NCBI RefSeq assembly: GCF_008364555.1
Contig: NZ_VTUC01000015.1
Span: 1-56,462, forward strand
DNA from: Enterobacter vonholyi
Lineage (GTDB): Bacteria; Pseudomonadota; Gammaproteobacteria; Enterobacterales; Enterobacteriaceae
Direction: 5' to 3'
Length of the DNA: 56,462 nucleotides
Of the stretch, positions 29,782 through 38,526 are shown in pieces (position 1 is the first letter of the stretch; each line of letters begins with the position of its first letter). A program made the translations under genes and the position numbers. The notes under the pieces were generated by a model. It searched no databases. It had not been told where the DNA came from and saw only the letters and a program-made list of their open reading frames with translations.

Positions 29782-30819
29782 ATGGCAACAATGCTGGATG
29801 TATCACTGCGCGCGGGCGTGTCGAAGGCCACGGTATCGCGCGTGCTGAACGGCACAGGTCAGGTCAAAGAGAGTACGCGTCAGCAGGTGTTTGCTGCGAT
29901 GGAAGAGCTGGGCTATCGCCCGAACTTTCTCGCGCGCTCGCTGGCTAACCAGACCAGCAACAGCATTGGTCTGGTCGTCTCGACCTTTGACGGCTTTTAT
30001 TTTGGCCGCCTTCTCCAGCAGGCGTCGCGGCAAACTGAAACTCACGGAAAACAGCTGATCGTCACCGACGGTCACGACGCGCCGGAACAGGAAGAACAGG
30101 CGGTGCAGATGCTGGCCGATCGCCAGTGCGATGCCATCGTGCTTTACACGCGCTACATGAGCGAAAAAGCGATCGTCAAACTGATGAACACCGTGAAAAC
30201 GCCGCTGGTGGTCATTAACCGTGAAGTGAGCCAGGCGCCGGATCGCTGCGTGTTCTTCGAACAGCAGGATGCCGCATTCAAGGCCGTGGATTACCTGATC
30301 GGCCAGGGTCATCGGGAGATCGCCTGTATCACCGTCCCGATCCACACTCCCACGGGTAAAGCGCGGCTGATGGGCTATCGCAAGGCGCTGGAAAAGCATG
30401 GTATCCGTCTGGACGAGCGTCGGATAAAGTACGGCGATGCGGGAATGACGCGGGGATACGAGCTTTGCAAGGAATTGATTGCCGACGGAGTACCGTTTAG
30501 CGCCCTGTTTGCCTGTAACGACGATATGGCGCTGGGTGCGTCCAAAGCGTTGCACCAGGCGGGGCTTAAAATCCCGCAGGATATTTCACTGTTCGGCTTT
30601 GACGATGCCCCAAGCGCGAAATGGCTGGAGCCTGCGCTCTCATCGGTTTATCTGCCCATCGACAATATGATTGTCACGGCCATCGATCAGGCGATCCGGC
30701 TGGCAAAAAACCAGCCGGTCGATGCCATCCCGCCGTTTACCGGCACGCTGGTCTTACGCGATTCGGTCACAACGGGGCCGTACTTTCATCAGATGAGTTC
30801 TAAAGCCAGCAGTTCCTGA
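29782..30819 (+). CDS. LacI family transcriptional regulator, AscG-like
   Basis: 345-residue LacI/GalR-type repressor. The DNA-binding start MATMLDVSLRAGVSKATVSRVLN resembles E. coli AscG (MTTMLEVAKRAGVSKATVSRVL), with the hinge at NFLARSLANQ. The effector domain shows IGLVVSTFDGFYFGRLLQQ, RCDAI-like QCDAIVLYTRYMS, and ISLFGFDDAPSAKWLEPALSSV. AscG controls a beta-glucoside operon in E. coli, but there are no sugar genes next to this copy, so the regulon is unknown. It is inserted between galR and lysA relative to E. coli K-12, and its last 31 bp overlap the end of lysA tail-to-tail. Confidence 0.88.
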   Translation: MATMLDVSLRAGVSKATVSRVLNGTGQVKESTRQQVFAAMEELGYRPNFLARSLANQTSNSIGLVVSTFDGFYFGRLLQQASRQTETHGKQLIVTDGHDAPEQEEQAVQMLADRQCDAIVLYTRYMSEKAIVKLMNTVKTPLVVINREVSQAPDRCVFFEQQDAAFKAVDYLIGQGHREIACITVPIHTPTGKARLMGYRKALEKHGIRLDERRIKYGDAGMTRGYELCKELIADGVPFSALFACNDDMALGASKALHQAGLKIPQDISLFGFDDAPSAKWLEPALSSVYLPIDNMIVTAIDQAIRLAKNQPVDAIPPFTGTLVLRDSVTTGPYFHQMSSKASSS

Positions 30820-32051
30820 ATGGTCTGGCGACGGCGGATCAGCCGCGCTTTACCGTTATCAAATAGCACTTCCGGCAGCAGCGGGCGGCTGTTGTAGTTA
30901 GATGACATAGACGCCCCGTAGGCACCGGTGTCGTGCAGCACAAGATAATCGCCCGGTTTGACCTCTGGCAGCGCTCGGGTCTCCACTTTGCCGCCCTCCT
31001 GCTGGGTGAACACGTCGCCCGATTCGCACAGCGGCCCCGCAACGACCGTCTCAACGCGCGGCCCCTGCGTTAAATCACGGCCGTCAGCAGCCAGGGCGGT
31101 AATGTGGTGATAGCTGCCGTACATGGACGGACGCATCAAATCGTTAAAGCCTGCGTCAATCAAGACGAAGTGGCGAGAGCCCATCTCTTTCACGCTGCGT
31201 ACCTGCGAAACCAGCACGCCGGCTTCCGCCACCAGGAAACGACCCGGCTCAATTTCCAGCTTCACCGCATGGCCCAGATGCGCGGCGATTTGGTCACGCG
31301 CGGCGCTCCACAGACCGTAATAGTGATCGGTATCGATCGCCTCTTCCCCTTCGCGATAAGGAATAGAGAGACCGCCGCCCGCAGAGATCGCCTCCAGATC
31401 CTGACCGAAGTCGACAACCTGGCGCACCATCGCGCCGCACACCTGTTCCAGGTGGCCGTAATCCACGCCAGAGCCAATATGCATATGAATACCCACCAGC
31501 TTCAGGCCGTAGCGCTGTAATACCTCCAGCGCGGCAGGCATATCGGCATACCAGATCCCGTGCTTGCTATTTTCGCCGCCGGTATTGGTTTTTTGGCTGT
31601 GGCCGTGACCAAAGCCCGGATTCACCCGCAGCCAGACGCGATGGCCGGGAGATACCTGACCCAGCTGCTCCAGCATATCCACAGAACCGGCATTCACCGG
31701 GATCTGCAGCTCGTGAACGCGCGCCAGCGTCGCGTCGTCGATCACATCGGCGGTAAAGACGATCGCGTCGCCGTCAGCTTTCGGATCGTATCCGGCCGCC
31801 AGCGCGCGTTCGATTTCGCCAAGCGAGACGGAGTCGACCTTCACGCCCTGCTCACGCATCAGGCGCAGAATATGAATATTGGAGCAGGCCTTCTGGGCAA
31901 AACGCACCACGTCAAACTGATGCAGGGCGGCGATCTTCTCGCGGACAATCTGCGCGTCGTAGACCCACACCGGACAGCCAAATTCGGCAGGCAGGCGCAG
32001 CAGGTTGTCGGCGTTCAAATCGGTATCAGTCTGGTTCAGCGGGCGTGGCAT
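30789..32051 (-). CDS. lysA: Diaminopimelate decarboxylase LysA
   Basis: Last enzyme of lysine biosynthesis: decarboxylates meso-diaminopimelate to L-lysine using pyridoxal phosphate. The protein is 420 residues, the E. coli length. The PLP lysine lies in RFAQKACSN, the phosphate-binding glycines in SAGGGLSIPYR, and the substrate-binding Cys in AGPLCESGDVF. The GAYGASMSSNYNSRP segment near the end is also a family signature. It is divergent from its activator lysR (121-bp gap) and convergent with the AscG-like gene, overlapping it by 31 bp. Confidence 0.98.
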   Translation of the reverse strand: MPRPLNQTDTDLNADNLLRLPAEFGCPVWVYDAQIVREKIAALHQFDVVRFAQKACSNIHILRLMREQGVKVDSVSLGEIERALAAGYDPKADGDAIVFTADVIDDATLARVHELQIPVNAGSVDMLEQLGQVSPGHRVWLRVNPGFGHGHSQKTNTGGENSKHGIWYADMPAALEVLQRYGLKLVGIHMHIGSGVDYGHLEQVCGAMVRQVVDFGQDLEAISAGGGLSIPYREGEEAIDTDHYYGLWSAARDQIAAHLGHAVKLEIEPGRFLVAEAGVLVSQVRSVKEMGSRHFVLIDAGFNDLMRPSMYGSYHHITALAADGRDLTQGPRVETVVAGPLCESGDVFTQQEGGKVETRALPEVKPGDYLVLHDTGAYGASMSSNYNSRPLLPEVLFDNGKARLIRRRQTIQELLALELI

Positions 32052-32102
32052 GGTCTTCTCCGGATAAATGCGTTTTGATGATTACGCCACAGCGCAAAGA
32101 GA

Positions 32103-32121
32103 ATAAAAAATATCGTTTTAT
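32103..32121. promoter_or_regulatory. Candidate LysR binding site in the lysA-lysR gap
   Basis: ATAAAA and TTTTAT form an interrupted palindrome spaced by 7 bp, midway between the divergent lysA and lysR starts. LysR-type regulators usually bind such A/T-rich dyads in the shared promoter region. Confidence 0.4.
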
Positions 32122-32172
32122 CGCGAGTCTATGCAAAAATGATATGGACAGTTCTCTGCTTTCAGGTGCCCT

Positions 32173-33105
32173 ATGCCCGCCGTCAATTTACGCCACATCG
32201 AGATTTTTCACGCCGTGATGACCACCGGCAATCTCACCGAAGCCGCACAGATGCTGCATACCTCGCAGCCGACGGTGAGCCGCGAGCTGGCCCGCTTCGA
32301 GAAAGTGCTGGGGCTGAAGCTGTTCGAACGCACCCGGGGCAGGCTTCACCCTACGGTGCAGGGATTACGCCTGTTCGAGGAAGTACAGCGCTCCTGGTAC
32401 GGGCTGGACAGAATAGTGAGTGCTGCGGAAAGCCTGCGCGAATTTCGCCAGGGCGAGCTATCGATCGTCTGCCTGCCCGTCTTCTCGCAATCTTTTTTAC
32501 CGATGCTGCTGCAGCCCTTTCTGGCGCGATACCCGGAGGTCAGCCTCACCATCGTGCCTCAGGAATCTCCCCTGCTTGAAGAGTGGCTTTCGGCTCAGCG
32601 CCATGATTTAGGCCTAACCGAAAACCTCTCAACGCCAGCAGGCACGGCGCGCACGGAGTTACTTTCGTTAGATGAAGTGTGCGTTCTGCCCGCCGGGCAT
32701 CGGCTTGCCGGTAAGGCGGTGCTCACGCCAGAGGACTTCCACGGGGAAAACTACATTAGCCTGTCGCAGACCGACAGCTACAGACAGCTGCTGGATACCC
32801 TGTTTGCCGAGCATCAGGTCAAACGGCGAATGGTGGTGGAAACGCACAGCGCGGCTTCAATTTGCGCGATGGTGCGAGCGGGCATCGGCGTCGCGGTGGT
32901 GAATCCGCTTACGGCGCTGGATTATGCGGAAAGTGGAATTGTTGTGCGTCGGTTTAGCGTCTCAGTTCCTTTTACCGTTAGCCTAATCCGCCCATTGCAT
33001 CGTCCGGCGTCGGCGCTGGTGGAGGCGTTTAGCGAACATATGCAGGGAGGGCTAAGTATGTTGGCGGGCCAGCTAAATAAGATGTTGAATCAGACGCCCC
33101 GCTAA
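32173..33105 (+). CDS. lysR: Transcriptional activator of lysA, LysR
   Basis: LysR-type regulator that activates lysA when diaminopimelate accumulates and lysine is scarce, and represses its own gene. The 310 residues compare with 311 in E. coli. The winged helix-turn-helix lies in LRHIEIFHAVMTTGNLTEAA and SQPTVSRELARFEKVLGLKL. The effector domain from about residue 90 is close to E. coli (GELSIVCLPVFSQSFLPMLL, ETHSAASICAMVRAGIGVAV). It is divergent from lysA. A 12-bp hairpin overlaps its stop codon. Confidence 0.97.
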   Translation: MPAVNLRHIEIFHAVMTTGNLTEAAQMLHTSQPTVSRELARFEKVLGLKLFERTRGRLHPTVQGLRLFEEVQRSWYGLDRIVSAAESLREFRQGELSIVCLPVFSQSFLPMLLQPFLARYPEVSLTIVPQESPLLEEWLSAQRHDLGLTENLSTPAGTARTELLSLDEVCVLPAGHRLAGKAVLTPEDFHGENYISLSQTDSYRQLLDTLFAEHQVKRRMVVETHSAASICAMVRAGIGVAVVNPLTALDYAESGIVVRRFSVSVPFTVSLIRPLHRPASALVEAFSEHMQGGLSMLAGQLNKMLNQTPR

Positions 33106-33119
33106 ACAGCGGGCGTCTG
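33091..33119. other. Strong hairpin at the lysR stop codon
   Basis: CAGACGCC-C-CGCT pairs with AGCGGGCGTCTG around an AAAC loop, one bulged C. It spans the lysR stop and lies 6 bp from the end of the convergent flavodoxin-like gene. No U-tract follows on either strand, so it may be a processing or stability element rather than an intrinsic terminator. Confidence 0.5.
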
Positions 33120-33124
33120 AAAAC

Positions 33125-33673
33125 TCAGTTGAAACGTTTCGCAATGGCCGCAACACGCTCGCCGAATTTAACCGCGGTTTGCAGATCGCCACTGGCAATG
33201 GCGCCAGCATCAGCATCTGATGGAGACTGCACCAGCAAACCTACTGAACCGCCCAGATTATTAATGTCCTGACGGGTTGCCGCGAGAGTATTTGACGGCG
33301 GCAGCCCCAGGCTCACCCAGATCCCACCGTGCTGAGAGGCTAGCGTTTGCAGATATTGCAACGATACTTGCTTATCACCGTTCAGGCTGGCGCTGTTGCT
33401 GAAGCCCGCGAACACTTTGTCCTGCCAGCTACGCACGAACCAGGCTTTAGAGGTCGCGTCAGCGAATTTCTTAAACTGCCACGGTACGCTTCCCATGTAG
33501 GTTGGCGCGCCAAAAATAATCGCTTTGGCATCGTTGAGTTTTTGCCAGTCGCTTTCCTGAATATCGCCATTACTGTCAATGGCGATAAGCTCAGCCTGCG
33601 CGCCCTCGGCGACAGTTTCAGCAACGCGTTTGGTATGGCCGTAGCCAGAATAATAGATAACTACAACGCTCAT
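33125..33673 (-). CDS. Flavodoxin-like NAD(P)H:quinone-reductase-type protein (WrbA-like)
   Basis: 182-residue flavodoxin-fold protein. The FMN phosphate loop is in YYSGYGHTKRVAETVAEGA (residues about 7-25), the second flavin loop in IIFGAPTYMGSVPWQFKKF, and the third in GFSNSASLNGDKQVSLQYL. This pattern resembles WrbA and related NAD(P)H-dependent quinone or FMN reductases. The likely role is two-electron reduction of quinones or related electrophiles, but the substrate is unknown. It is divergent from an HxlR regulator 191 bp away, an arrangement common for quinone- or electrophile-responsive reductases. Neither gene is present here in E. coli K-12. Confidence 0.85.
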   Translation of the reverse strand: MSVVVIYYSGYGHTKRVAETVAEGAQAELIAIDSNGDIQESDWQKLNDAKAIIFGAPTYMGSVPWQFKKFADATSKAWFVRSWQDKVFAGFSNSASLNGDKQVSLQYLQTLASQHGGIWVSLGLPPSNTLAATRQDINNLGGSVGLLVQSPSDADAGAIASGDLQTAVKFGERVAAIAKRFN

Positions 33674-33759
33674 TGATAGATCTCCTGATGCAATATTGCC
33701 TTGTGAGTCAAACGATTAAGACGACTTTAAAATTGCTCTGCGAGCCCGTTGCCATTTTC

Positions 33760-33861
33760 GGTTCCCTGGTATCAAATAGAAACCTTACGTCGTTTTATAC
33801 ACGCAAACATTCACGGGCGTAAGAAGGCACCTTTACCTCACCTGGTTACCTCGAGGGAACC
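33760..33861. promoter_or_regulatory. Repeated GGTTCCCT half-sites, candidate HxlR operators
   Basis: GGTTCCCT at 33760-33767 recurs as its reverse complement AGGGAACC at 33854-33861. The latter is half of an 18-bp near-palindrome GGTTACCTCGAGGGAACC (33844-33861) that overlaps the ribosome site of the HxlR gene. The placement suggests autoregulation plus control of the divergent flavodoxin gene. Confidence 0.5.
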
Positions 33862-33864
33862 ACC

Positions 33865-34257
33865 ATGACCCATACAGCAGTTCTGAAAAAGGAGATGCCT
33901 CCTTACAACGTGTTCGATGAGCGCTGCCCGACCCGCGGCGTGCTGACGCGTATCGCCGATAAGTGGGCACTGTTAATCCTTGCGCGTCTGGAGAAGGGAC
34001 CGATGCGCTTTAGTCATCTTCAACGTGATATTCAGCGAATCACCAAAAAGGTGCTGACCCAGTCTTTACGCAAGCTGGAACGTGATGGGCTGGTGTCGCG
34101 AAAGATATTCGCCACGGTACCTGTAACAGTCGAGTACAGCCTGACACCGCTTGGCCAGACATTAACTGAAACGGTGACGGTGCTTGCGCACTGGGTGGAA
34201 AATAATATTGATGCCATTGTGGCGGCGCAATCCGCCTATGACGCCGCCAACACGTAA
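33865..34257 (+). CDS. HxlR family winged-helix transcriptional regulator
   Basis: 130-residue MarR-like regulator with one HxlR-type DNA-binding domain. CPTRGVLTRIADKWALLILARL (residues about 16-37) is the typical start of this family, with a Cys near the N-terminus that in several members senses electrophiles or oxidants. It continues with MRFSHLQRDIQRITKKVLTQ, the recognition helix region, and the wing VSRKIFATVPVTVEYSLTPLG. It is divergent from a flavodoxin-like reductase gene and preceded by a palindrome overlapping its ribosome site. Thiol-based control of the reductase is inferred from family knowledge, not shown. Confidence 0.88.
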   Translation: MTHTAVLKKEMPPYNVFDERCPTRGVLTRIADKWALLILARLEKGPMRFSHLQRDIQRITKKVLTQSLRKLERDGLVSRKIFATVPVTVEYSLTPLGQTLTETVTVLAHWVENNIDAIVAAQSAYDAANT

Positions 34258-34271
34258 ACCAGAACGGGTGC

Positions 34272-34964
34272 TCAGGACAACATAAACGCCACGGCATCCG
34301 CAGCATGGATAGCGGTGGTATCAAATACCGGAAGAGGGCTTCGCTCAACCGGTACCAGCAAACCGATCTCCGTGCAGCCGAAGATCACCCCTTCGGCCCC
34401 CTGCTGCGCGAGTTTATCGATAACGCTGACGTAATACGCGCGGGAAGATTCGCTGAAGGTACCGAGGCAGAGCTCGTCAAAGATAATCTGATTGATGCGC
34501 GCCCGATCGTCTTCATCCGGGATCAGGCTCTCGATCCCAAATTCACTGTGCAAACGTCCGCGATAAAAATCCTGCTCCATAGTGTAGCGTGTACCCAAAA
34601 GCGCTACGCGGCGCATCCCGGATGCCGCAATCACACGCCCGGTCGCGTCCGCGATATGCAGAAACGGCAGCGAGCAGCGGTCTTCAATATGCGACGCCAC
34701 TTTGTGCATGGTATTGGTACAAAGCACTATACCCTCGGCGCCAGCACGCTCCAGCCCAAGCGCCGCCTGGGCCAGGATCTCCCCGGCTTTATCCCACTCG
34801 CCGCTCGACTGGCAGGCTTCGATTTCATGAAAGTCAACGCTGTGCAGCAGCAGGCTTGCGGAGTGCAAACCACCCAGACGCAGTTTCACCCCTCCGTTAA
34901 TCAGGCGATAATAAGGGATTGTCGATTCCCAGCTCATTCCACCTAACAGGCCGATCGTTTTCAT
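34272..34964 (-). CDS. ygeA: Broad-specificity amino acid racemase YgeA
   Basis: Aspartate/glutamate racemase-family enzyme; the E. coli protein interconverts several L- and D-amino acids, notably homoserine. The protein is 230 residues. The two catalytic Cys lie in VLCTNTMHK and FGCTEIGLL, and the start [19 protein letters not shown] is characteristic. Two ATG codons lie in tandem. The AAGGAGG ribosome site is only about one base from the first and four to five from the second, so the second (34964) is preferred. It is flanked by the HxlR gene and by the araE terminator, with its own promoter presumed in the gap. Confidence 0.93.
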   Translation of the reverse strand: MKTIGLLGGMSWESTIPYYRLINGGVKLRLGGLHSASLLLHSVDFHEIEACQSSGEWDKAGEILAQAALGLERAGAEGIVLCTNTMHKVASHIEDRCSLPFLHIADATGRVIAASGMRRVALLGTRYTMEQDFYRGRLHSEFGIESLIPDEDDRARINQIIFDELCLGTFSESSRAYYVSVIDKLAQQGAEGVIFGCTEIGLLVPVERSPLPVFDTTAIHAADAVAFMLS

Positions 34965-35012
34965 CATCCCTCCTTTTCGTTGGTTTCTTTTTTTAACACA
35001 TCCGATGCGAAT

Positions 35013-35041
35013 AAAAAAAGGCGCTGCATTCAGCGCCTTTT
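35013..35041 (-). terminator. Terminator of araE
   Basis: Ten-bp stem AAAGGCGCTG / CAGCGCCTTT with a CATT loop and a seven-T run on the minus strand, 55 bp after the araE stop and ahead of ygeA. Confidence 0.9.
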
Positions 35042-35096
35042 AAACAAACATTGGTTATCCCCTGCATACGTTGGGCCAGGTAAACAGGCAATACGA

Positions 35097-36512
35097 TCAC
35101 ACGCCGATGTTTCGCAGTTTCTCTCCGGCCATCAGCTTGCGCTCGATGTGTTCCAGCGTCACGCCTTTGGTTTCCGGGATCAGCCAGAACGTGACGCCAA
35201 TAAACGCCACGTTCAGCACGGTATAGAGCCAGAACGTTCCCGCTGCGCCAATCGCGTCCAGCAGCGTCAGGAACGTCGCGCCGATGATCATGTTCGATAC
35301 CCAGTTGGTGGTCGTGGAACAGGTGATGCCAAAGTCACGGCATTTGAGCGGCTGAATTTCGGAGCATAGGATCCAGACCACCGGCGCGGCGCTCATCGCG
35401 TACCCTGCGATACACATCATGGTCATCCCGACAGAAAGCCAGGAAAGCCCGCTTGAGGCCGTACCGTTATCAAACTGCATCAGGCAGTAGCCCAGGATCA
35501 GCGTGCCGAGCGCCATCACGCTGAAGCCAATTTTCAGCGCAGGTTTACGGCCCGCCTTGTCCACGGTGAACACGGCAATAAAGGTGGCGAACATGAAGGT
35601 CAGCCCGACCACCAGGGTGGCGATCATCTGCTGTTCCGTGGTGGTAAACCCGGCCATTTTGAAAATCCGCGGCGCGTAGTACATGATGATGTTCATGCCG
35701 GTGAACTGCTGCATCGCCTGCAGAAGCATGCCGAGGAATACCGCCCTGCGCACGTTGCGATTGATTTTAAACAGCGCCCAGCCTCCCTGCTTCAGCTTCA
35801 GGCTTTCGCGGATCTCGTTCAGCTCTTCGCGGGCTTTTTCTGAGGTATCGCGCAGCATGCGCAGCACCTCTTCCGCCTCCACGTGGCGCCCTTTTTGCGC
35901 CAGCCAGCGCGGGCTGTTTGGCAGGAAAATCACCAGGACGATCAGCACCAGCGCCGGTAAGGCCAGCACGCCCAGCATCGCGCGCCAGTTGCCGCTGTAG
36001 CTGAAGTAGGTGTCAGACAGAAACGCCAGCACAATACCCAGCGTGACCATCAGCTGATACATGCTGATCATCTTGCCGCGCACGTTTTCGCTCGCCATTT
36101 CGGAGAGATAAAGCGGCGCGGTGTAGGACGCAATCCCCACCGCCACGCCCAGCAGCACGCGGGAAAGCAGCAGGATTTCAACGTTAGCGGCAAACGCCGA
36201 GCCAATGGAGCCGGCAACGAACAGAATTGCCCCGACCATCAGGCTGTATTTGCGCCCCAGACGAAACGACAGCCAGCCGTTGAACAGCGCGCCGATGGCC
36301 GCACCGAGCATCATGCTGCTCACCACCCACTCCTGCAGGCGACTGCTGAGGGTAAAGTGATCGCTAATAAACGGTAATGCGCCGGCAATAACGCCAATAT
36401 CCAGTCCAAATAACAGGCCAGCCACGGCGGCGGCAATGGAGACAAACTGGTTCATGCGGCGAGTATCACGCAGCGCAGCGGGCATTAGGGTAGAGTCATT
36501 TATAGATGTCAT
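35097..36512 (-). CDS. araE: L-arabinose/proton symporter AraE
   Basis: Low-affinity, high-capacity arabinose importer of the sugar porter branch of the major facilitator superfamily. The protein is 471 residues (472 in E. coli) with 12 membrane helices. Signatures: [17 protein letters not shown] in helix 1, RLGRKYS and [10 protein letters not shown] in the cytoplasmic loops, the PESPR-like motif LPNSPRWL, and [12 protein letters not shown] near the end. Upstream, AraC half-sites, a CRP site and matching -35/-10 boxes show control by arabinose and cAMP. Confidence 0.97.
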   Translation of the reverse strand: MTSINDSTLMPAALRDTRRMNQFVSIAAAVAGLLFGLDIGVIAGALPFISDHFTLSSRLQEWVVSSMMLGAAIGALFNGWLSFRLGRKYSLMVGAILFVAGSIGSAFAANVEILLLSRVLLGVAVGIASYTAPLYLSEMASENVRGKMISMYQLMVTLGIVLAFLSDTYFSYSGNWRAMLGVLALPALVLIVLVIFLPNSPRWLAQKGRHVEAEEVLRMLRDTSEKAREELNEIRESLKLKQGGWALFKINRNVRRAVFLGMLLQAMQQFTGMNIIMYYAPRIFKMAGFTTTEQQMIATLVVGLTFMFATFIAVFTVDKAGRKPALKIGFSVMALGTLILGYCLMQFDNGTASSGLSWLSVGMTMMCIAGYAMSAAPVVWILCSEIQPLKCRDFGITCSTTTNWVSNMIIGATFLTLLDAIGAAGTFWLYTVLNVAFIGVTFWLIPETKGVTLEHIERKLMAGEKLRNIGV

Positions 36513-36547
36513 ATTTTTCCTGCCTCAACAGCAAAATTCGTTAAATG

Positions 36548-36611
36548 AAATTACGAGAAAGCGAGGAAAAGTGTCAGGTGGGAAAAGGTGAAGATATGGA
36601 TTATTTAGCTG
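36548..36611 (-). promoter_or_regulatory. araE promoter with two AraC half-sites
   Basis: On the minus strand, CAGCTAAATAATCCATA (36595-36611) matches the AraC I1 pattern TAGC-N7-TCCATA with one mismatch. Four bases on, CACCTTTTCCCACCTGA (36574-36590) resembles I2, giving the required 21-bp register. I2 overlaps a CTGACA -35 (36572-36577). An 18-bp spacer leads to a TAATTT -10 (36548-36553). This copies the araBAD promoter layout. Confidence 0.85.
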
Positions 36612-36624
36612 CGACATAGCGATC

Positions 36625-36640
36625 TGTGATGGACATTACA
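36625..36640. promoter_or_regulatory. CRP site of araE
   Basis: TGTGATGGACATTACA fits TGTGA-N6-TCACA with one mismatch. Its centre is about 91 bp upstream of the predicted araE start point, close to the CRP position in araBAD. Confidence 0.75.
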
Positions 36641-36779
36641 ATTTCAACTAACGCTTAATAATCACGTTATTTTACTAATGCATTAATTTTTCAGAATTAA
36701 AAGTGTGACGGATGTCGTTCATGATTTTCTAGTATGGATTTTTCGTGTTTACCCATATGGACTGTGACAATTTTTGAGC

Positions 36780-36808
36780 AAAAAAAACCTCCGCCCGAAA
36801 GCAGAGGT
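36780..36808 (-). terminator. Terminator of kduD
   Basis: ACCTCTGC and GCGGAGGT on the minus strand form an 8-bp stem, followed by eight T, 17 bp after the kduD stop. Confidence 0.9.
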
Positions 36809-36824
36809 CCAGACCCGATGCGGG

Positions 36825-37586
36825 TTATCGCGCCAGCCAGCCGCCATCAACCGCCACGGTGTAGCCGTTGATATAGTCCGATGCCGACGAGGCCAGAAAC
36901 ACTACCGGCCCCATCAGATCGCCCGGCAGACCCCAGCGCCCCGCCGGAATACGGTCAAGTATTTCCGCGCTGCGCTGCTTGTCAGCGCGCAGCTGCTGCG
37001 TGTTGTTGGTCGCCATGTAACCCGGCGCAATGGCATTCACATTGATATTGTGTTTCGCCCACTCGTTTGCCAGCAGGCGGGTCACGCCCATTACGGCGCT
37101 TTTGGACGCGGTGTAAGACGGCACGCGGATTCCCCCCTGGAACGAGAGCATAGAGGCAATATTCACGATCTTGCCGCCGTTCCCCTGCGCAATAAAATGC
37201 TTCGCCGCCGCCTGGGACATGAAAAATACGCTCTTGATGTTAAGGTCCATCACGTCGTCCCAGTCGCGTTCGCTGAAGTTGATCGCATCTTCACGGCGAA
37301 TCAGCCCGGCGTTGTTGACCAGAATGTCGATATGACCGAATTCCGCTACCGCGCGATCCAGCAGTTCAGGAATGGTATCGATTTTACGCAGGTCGGCGGT
37401 CAGGCTCAGGAAACGGCGTCCCAGAGCCGTCACGCGCTCGATGGTTTCTGTAGGCTCAACGATATTAATCCCGACGATATCGCAGCCCGCTTCCGCCAGG
37501 CCTAACGCCATCCCCTGACCCAGCCCGGTATCACATCCGGAAACCACCGCCACTTTCCCCTGCAGGGAGAATGCATCCAGAATCAT
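36825..37586 (-). CDS. kduD: 2-dehydro-3-deoxy-D-gluconate 5-dehydrogenase KduD
   Basis: Short-chain dehydrogenase that reduces 2,5-diketo-3-deoxygluconate to 2-keto-3-deoxygluconate with NADH in the breakdown of unsaturated uronates from pectin and host glycans. The protein is 253 residues, as in E. coli. The cofactor motif is GCDTGLGQGMALG, NNAG is at about residue 90, and the catalytic Tyr and Lys lie in YTASK, with the Ser in NIASMLS. It follows kduI by 63 bp, in one transcript; a small hairpin in the gap (37604-37622) may affect the relative expression of the two. Confidence 0.97.
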   Translation of the reverse strand: MILDAFSLQGKVAVVSGCDTGLGQGMALGLAEAGCDIVGINIVEPTETIERVTALGRRFLSLTADLRKIDTIPELLDRAVAEFGHIDILVNNAGLIRREDAINFSERDWDDVMDLNIKSVFFMSQAAAKHFIAQGNGGKIVNIASMLSFQGGIRVPSYTASKSAVMGVTRLLANEWAKHNINVNAIAPGYMATNNTQQLRADKQRSAEILDRIPAGRWGLPGDLMGPVVFLASSASDYINGYTVAVDGGWLAR

Positions 37587-37649
37587 GTTTATTCCTTACT
37601 CTTTCAGAGCCTGTCACTCACAGGCAGGTTTATGCTTCACTGCCTGCGA

Positions 37650-38486
37650 CTACCGCAGATCGCTGACCGCAACATGGTCCATATCATCAAAGACCTGGTT
37701 TTCGCCCACCATTCCCCAGATAAAGGTGTAGGCTTTTGTCCCAACGCCGGAGTGAATAGACCAGCTCGGTGAAATCACCGCCTGCTCGTTGTGCATCACG
37801 ATATGGCGCGTTTCCTGCGGCTGCCCCATCATGTGGAACACGCAGGCGTCCTCATCCATATTGAAGTAGAAGTAGACTTCCATGCGGCGCTCGTGGGTAT
37901 GGCATGGCATGGTGTTCCACAGGTTGCCTGGCGCAAGCTCGGTCAATCCCATACTCAGCTGGCACGTCTCCAGCACGTCCGGCACGAAGTACTTATTGAT
38001 GGTGCGGCGGTTGCTGGTGAGGTTGTCGCCCAGCGTCACGGGCGCGACGTCTGCCGGGGTCACTTTTTTGGTTGGACAGGTGGCGTGAGCCGGCGCACAG
38101 TTGTAGTAAAACTTCGCAGGCCTGCTGGCGTCGATGCTGGCAAAGACCACATCTTTCGCCCCTTTACCCACGTACAGCGCCTCGCGATGGCCAATCTCAT
38201 AGCACTGTCCGTCTACGGTGATGGTGCCCGGCCCGCCGATGTTAATCACACCCAGCTCGCGACGTTCGAGGAAATAATTTACGCCCAGCTGTTTACCGAC
38301 CTCGCCGCCAACGGAGACGGTTTTCGTGACGGGCATAATTCCGCCCACAATAATGCGGTCGATATGGCTGTAAACCATAGTGTACCTGTCGGCCTCGAAT
38401 ACCTGCTCGACTAAAAACGCATTGCGCAGCCCCTGAGTATCCAGCGTTTTGGCGTGCGCACTGTGGATGCTTTCTCTGACGTCCAC
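37650..38486 (-). CDS. kduI: 5-dehydro-4-deoxy-D-glucuronate isomerase KduI
   Basis: Zinc-dependent isomerase that turns 5-keto-4-deoxyuronate into 2,5-diketo-3-deoxygluconate, the step before KduD. The protein is 278 residues, as in E. coli. It is a double cupin; the zinc ligands lie in [15 protein letters not shown] (two His and a Glu) and the distal His in [15 protein letters not shown]. The start is [20 protein letters not shown]. Upstream KdgR-type boxes suggest repression relieved by 2-keto-3-deoxygluconate. No pectate lyase or kdgK/kdgA genes are in the window, which matches the dispersed arrangement in E. coli. Confidence 0.97.
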   Translation of the reverse strand: MDVRESIHSAHAKTLDTQGLRNAFLVEQVFEADRYTMVYSHIDRIIVGGIMPVTKTVSVGGEVGKQLGVNYFLERRELGVINIGGPGTITVDGQCYEIGHREALYVGKGAKDVVFASIDASRPAKFYYNCAPAHATCPTKKVTPADVAPVTLGDNLTSNRRTINKYFVPDVLETCQLSMGLTELAPGNLWNTMPCHTHERRMEVYFYFNMDEDACVFHMMGQPQETRHIVMHNEQAVISPSWSIHSGVGTKAYTFIWGMVGENQVFDDMDHVAVSDLR

Positions 38487-38526
38487 GGTAACCTCCAGAT
38501 GTGGTCATGCCCGAAGGCGGAAATAA

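Noticed and set aside
33091..33119. Intrinsic terminator of lysR
   Set aside because: The stem is strong, but neither strand has a T-run after it, so it is listed as a hairpin only.
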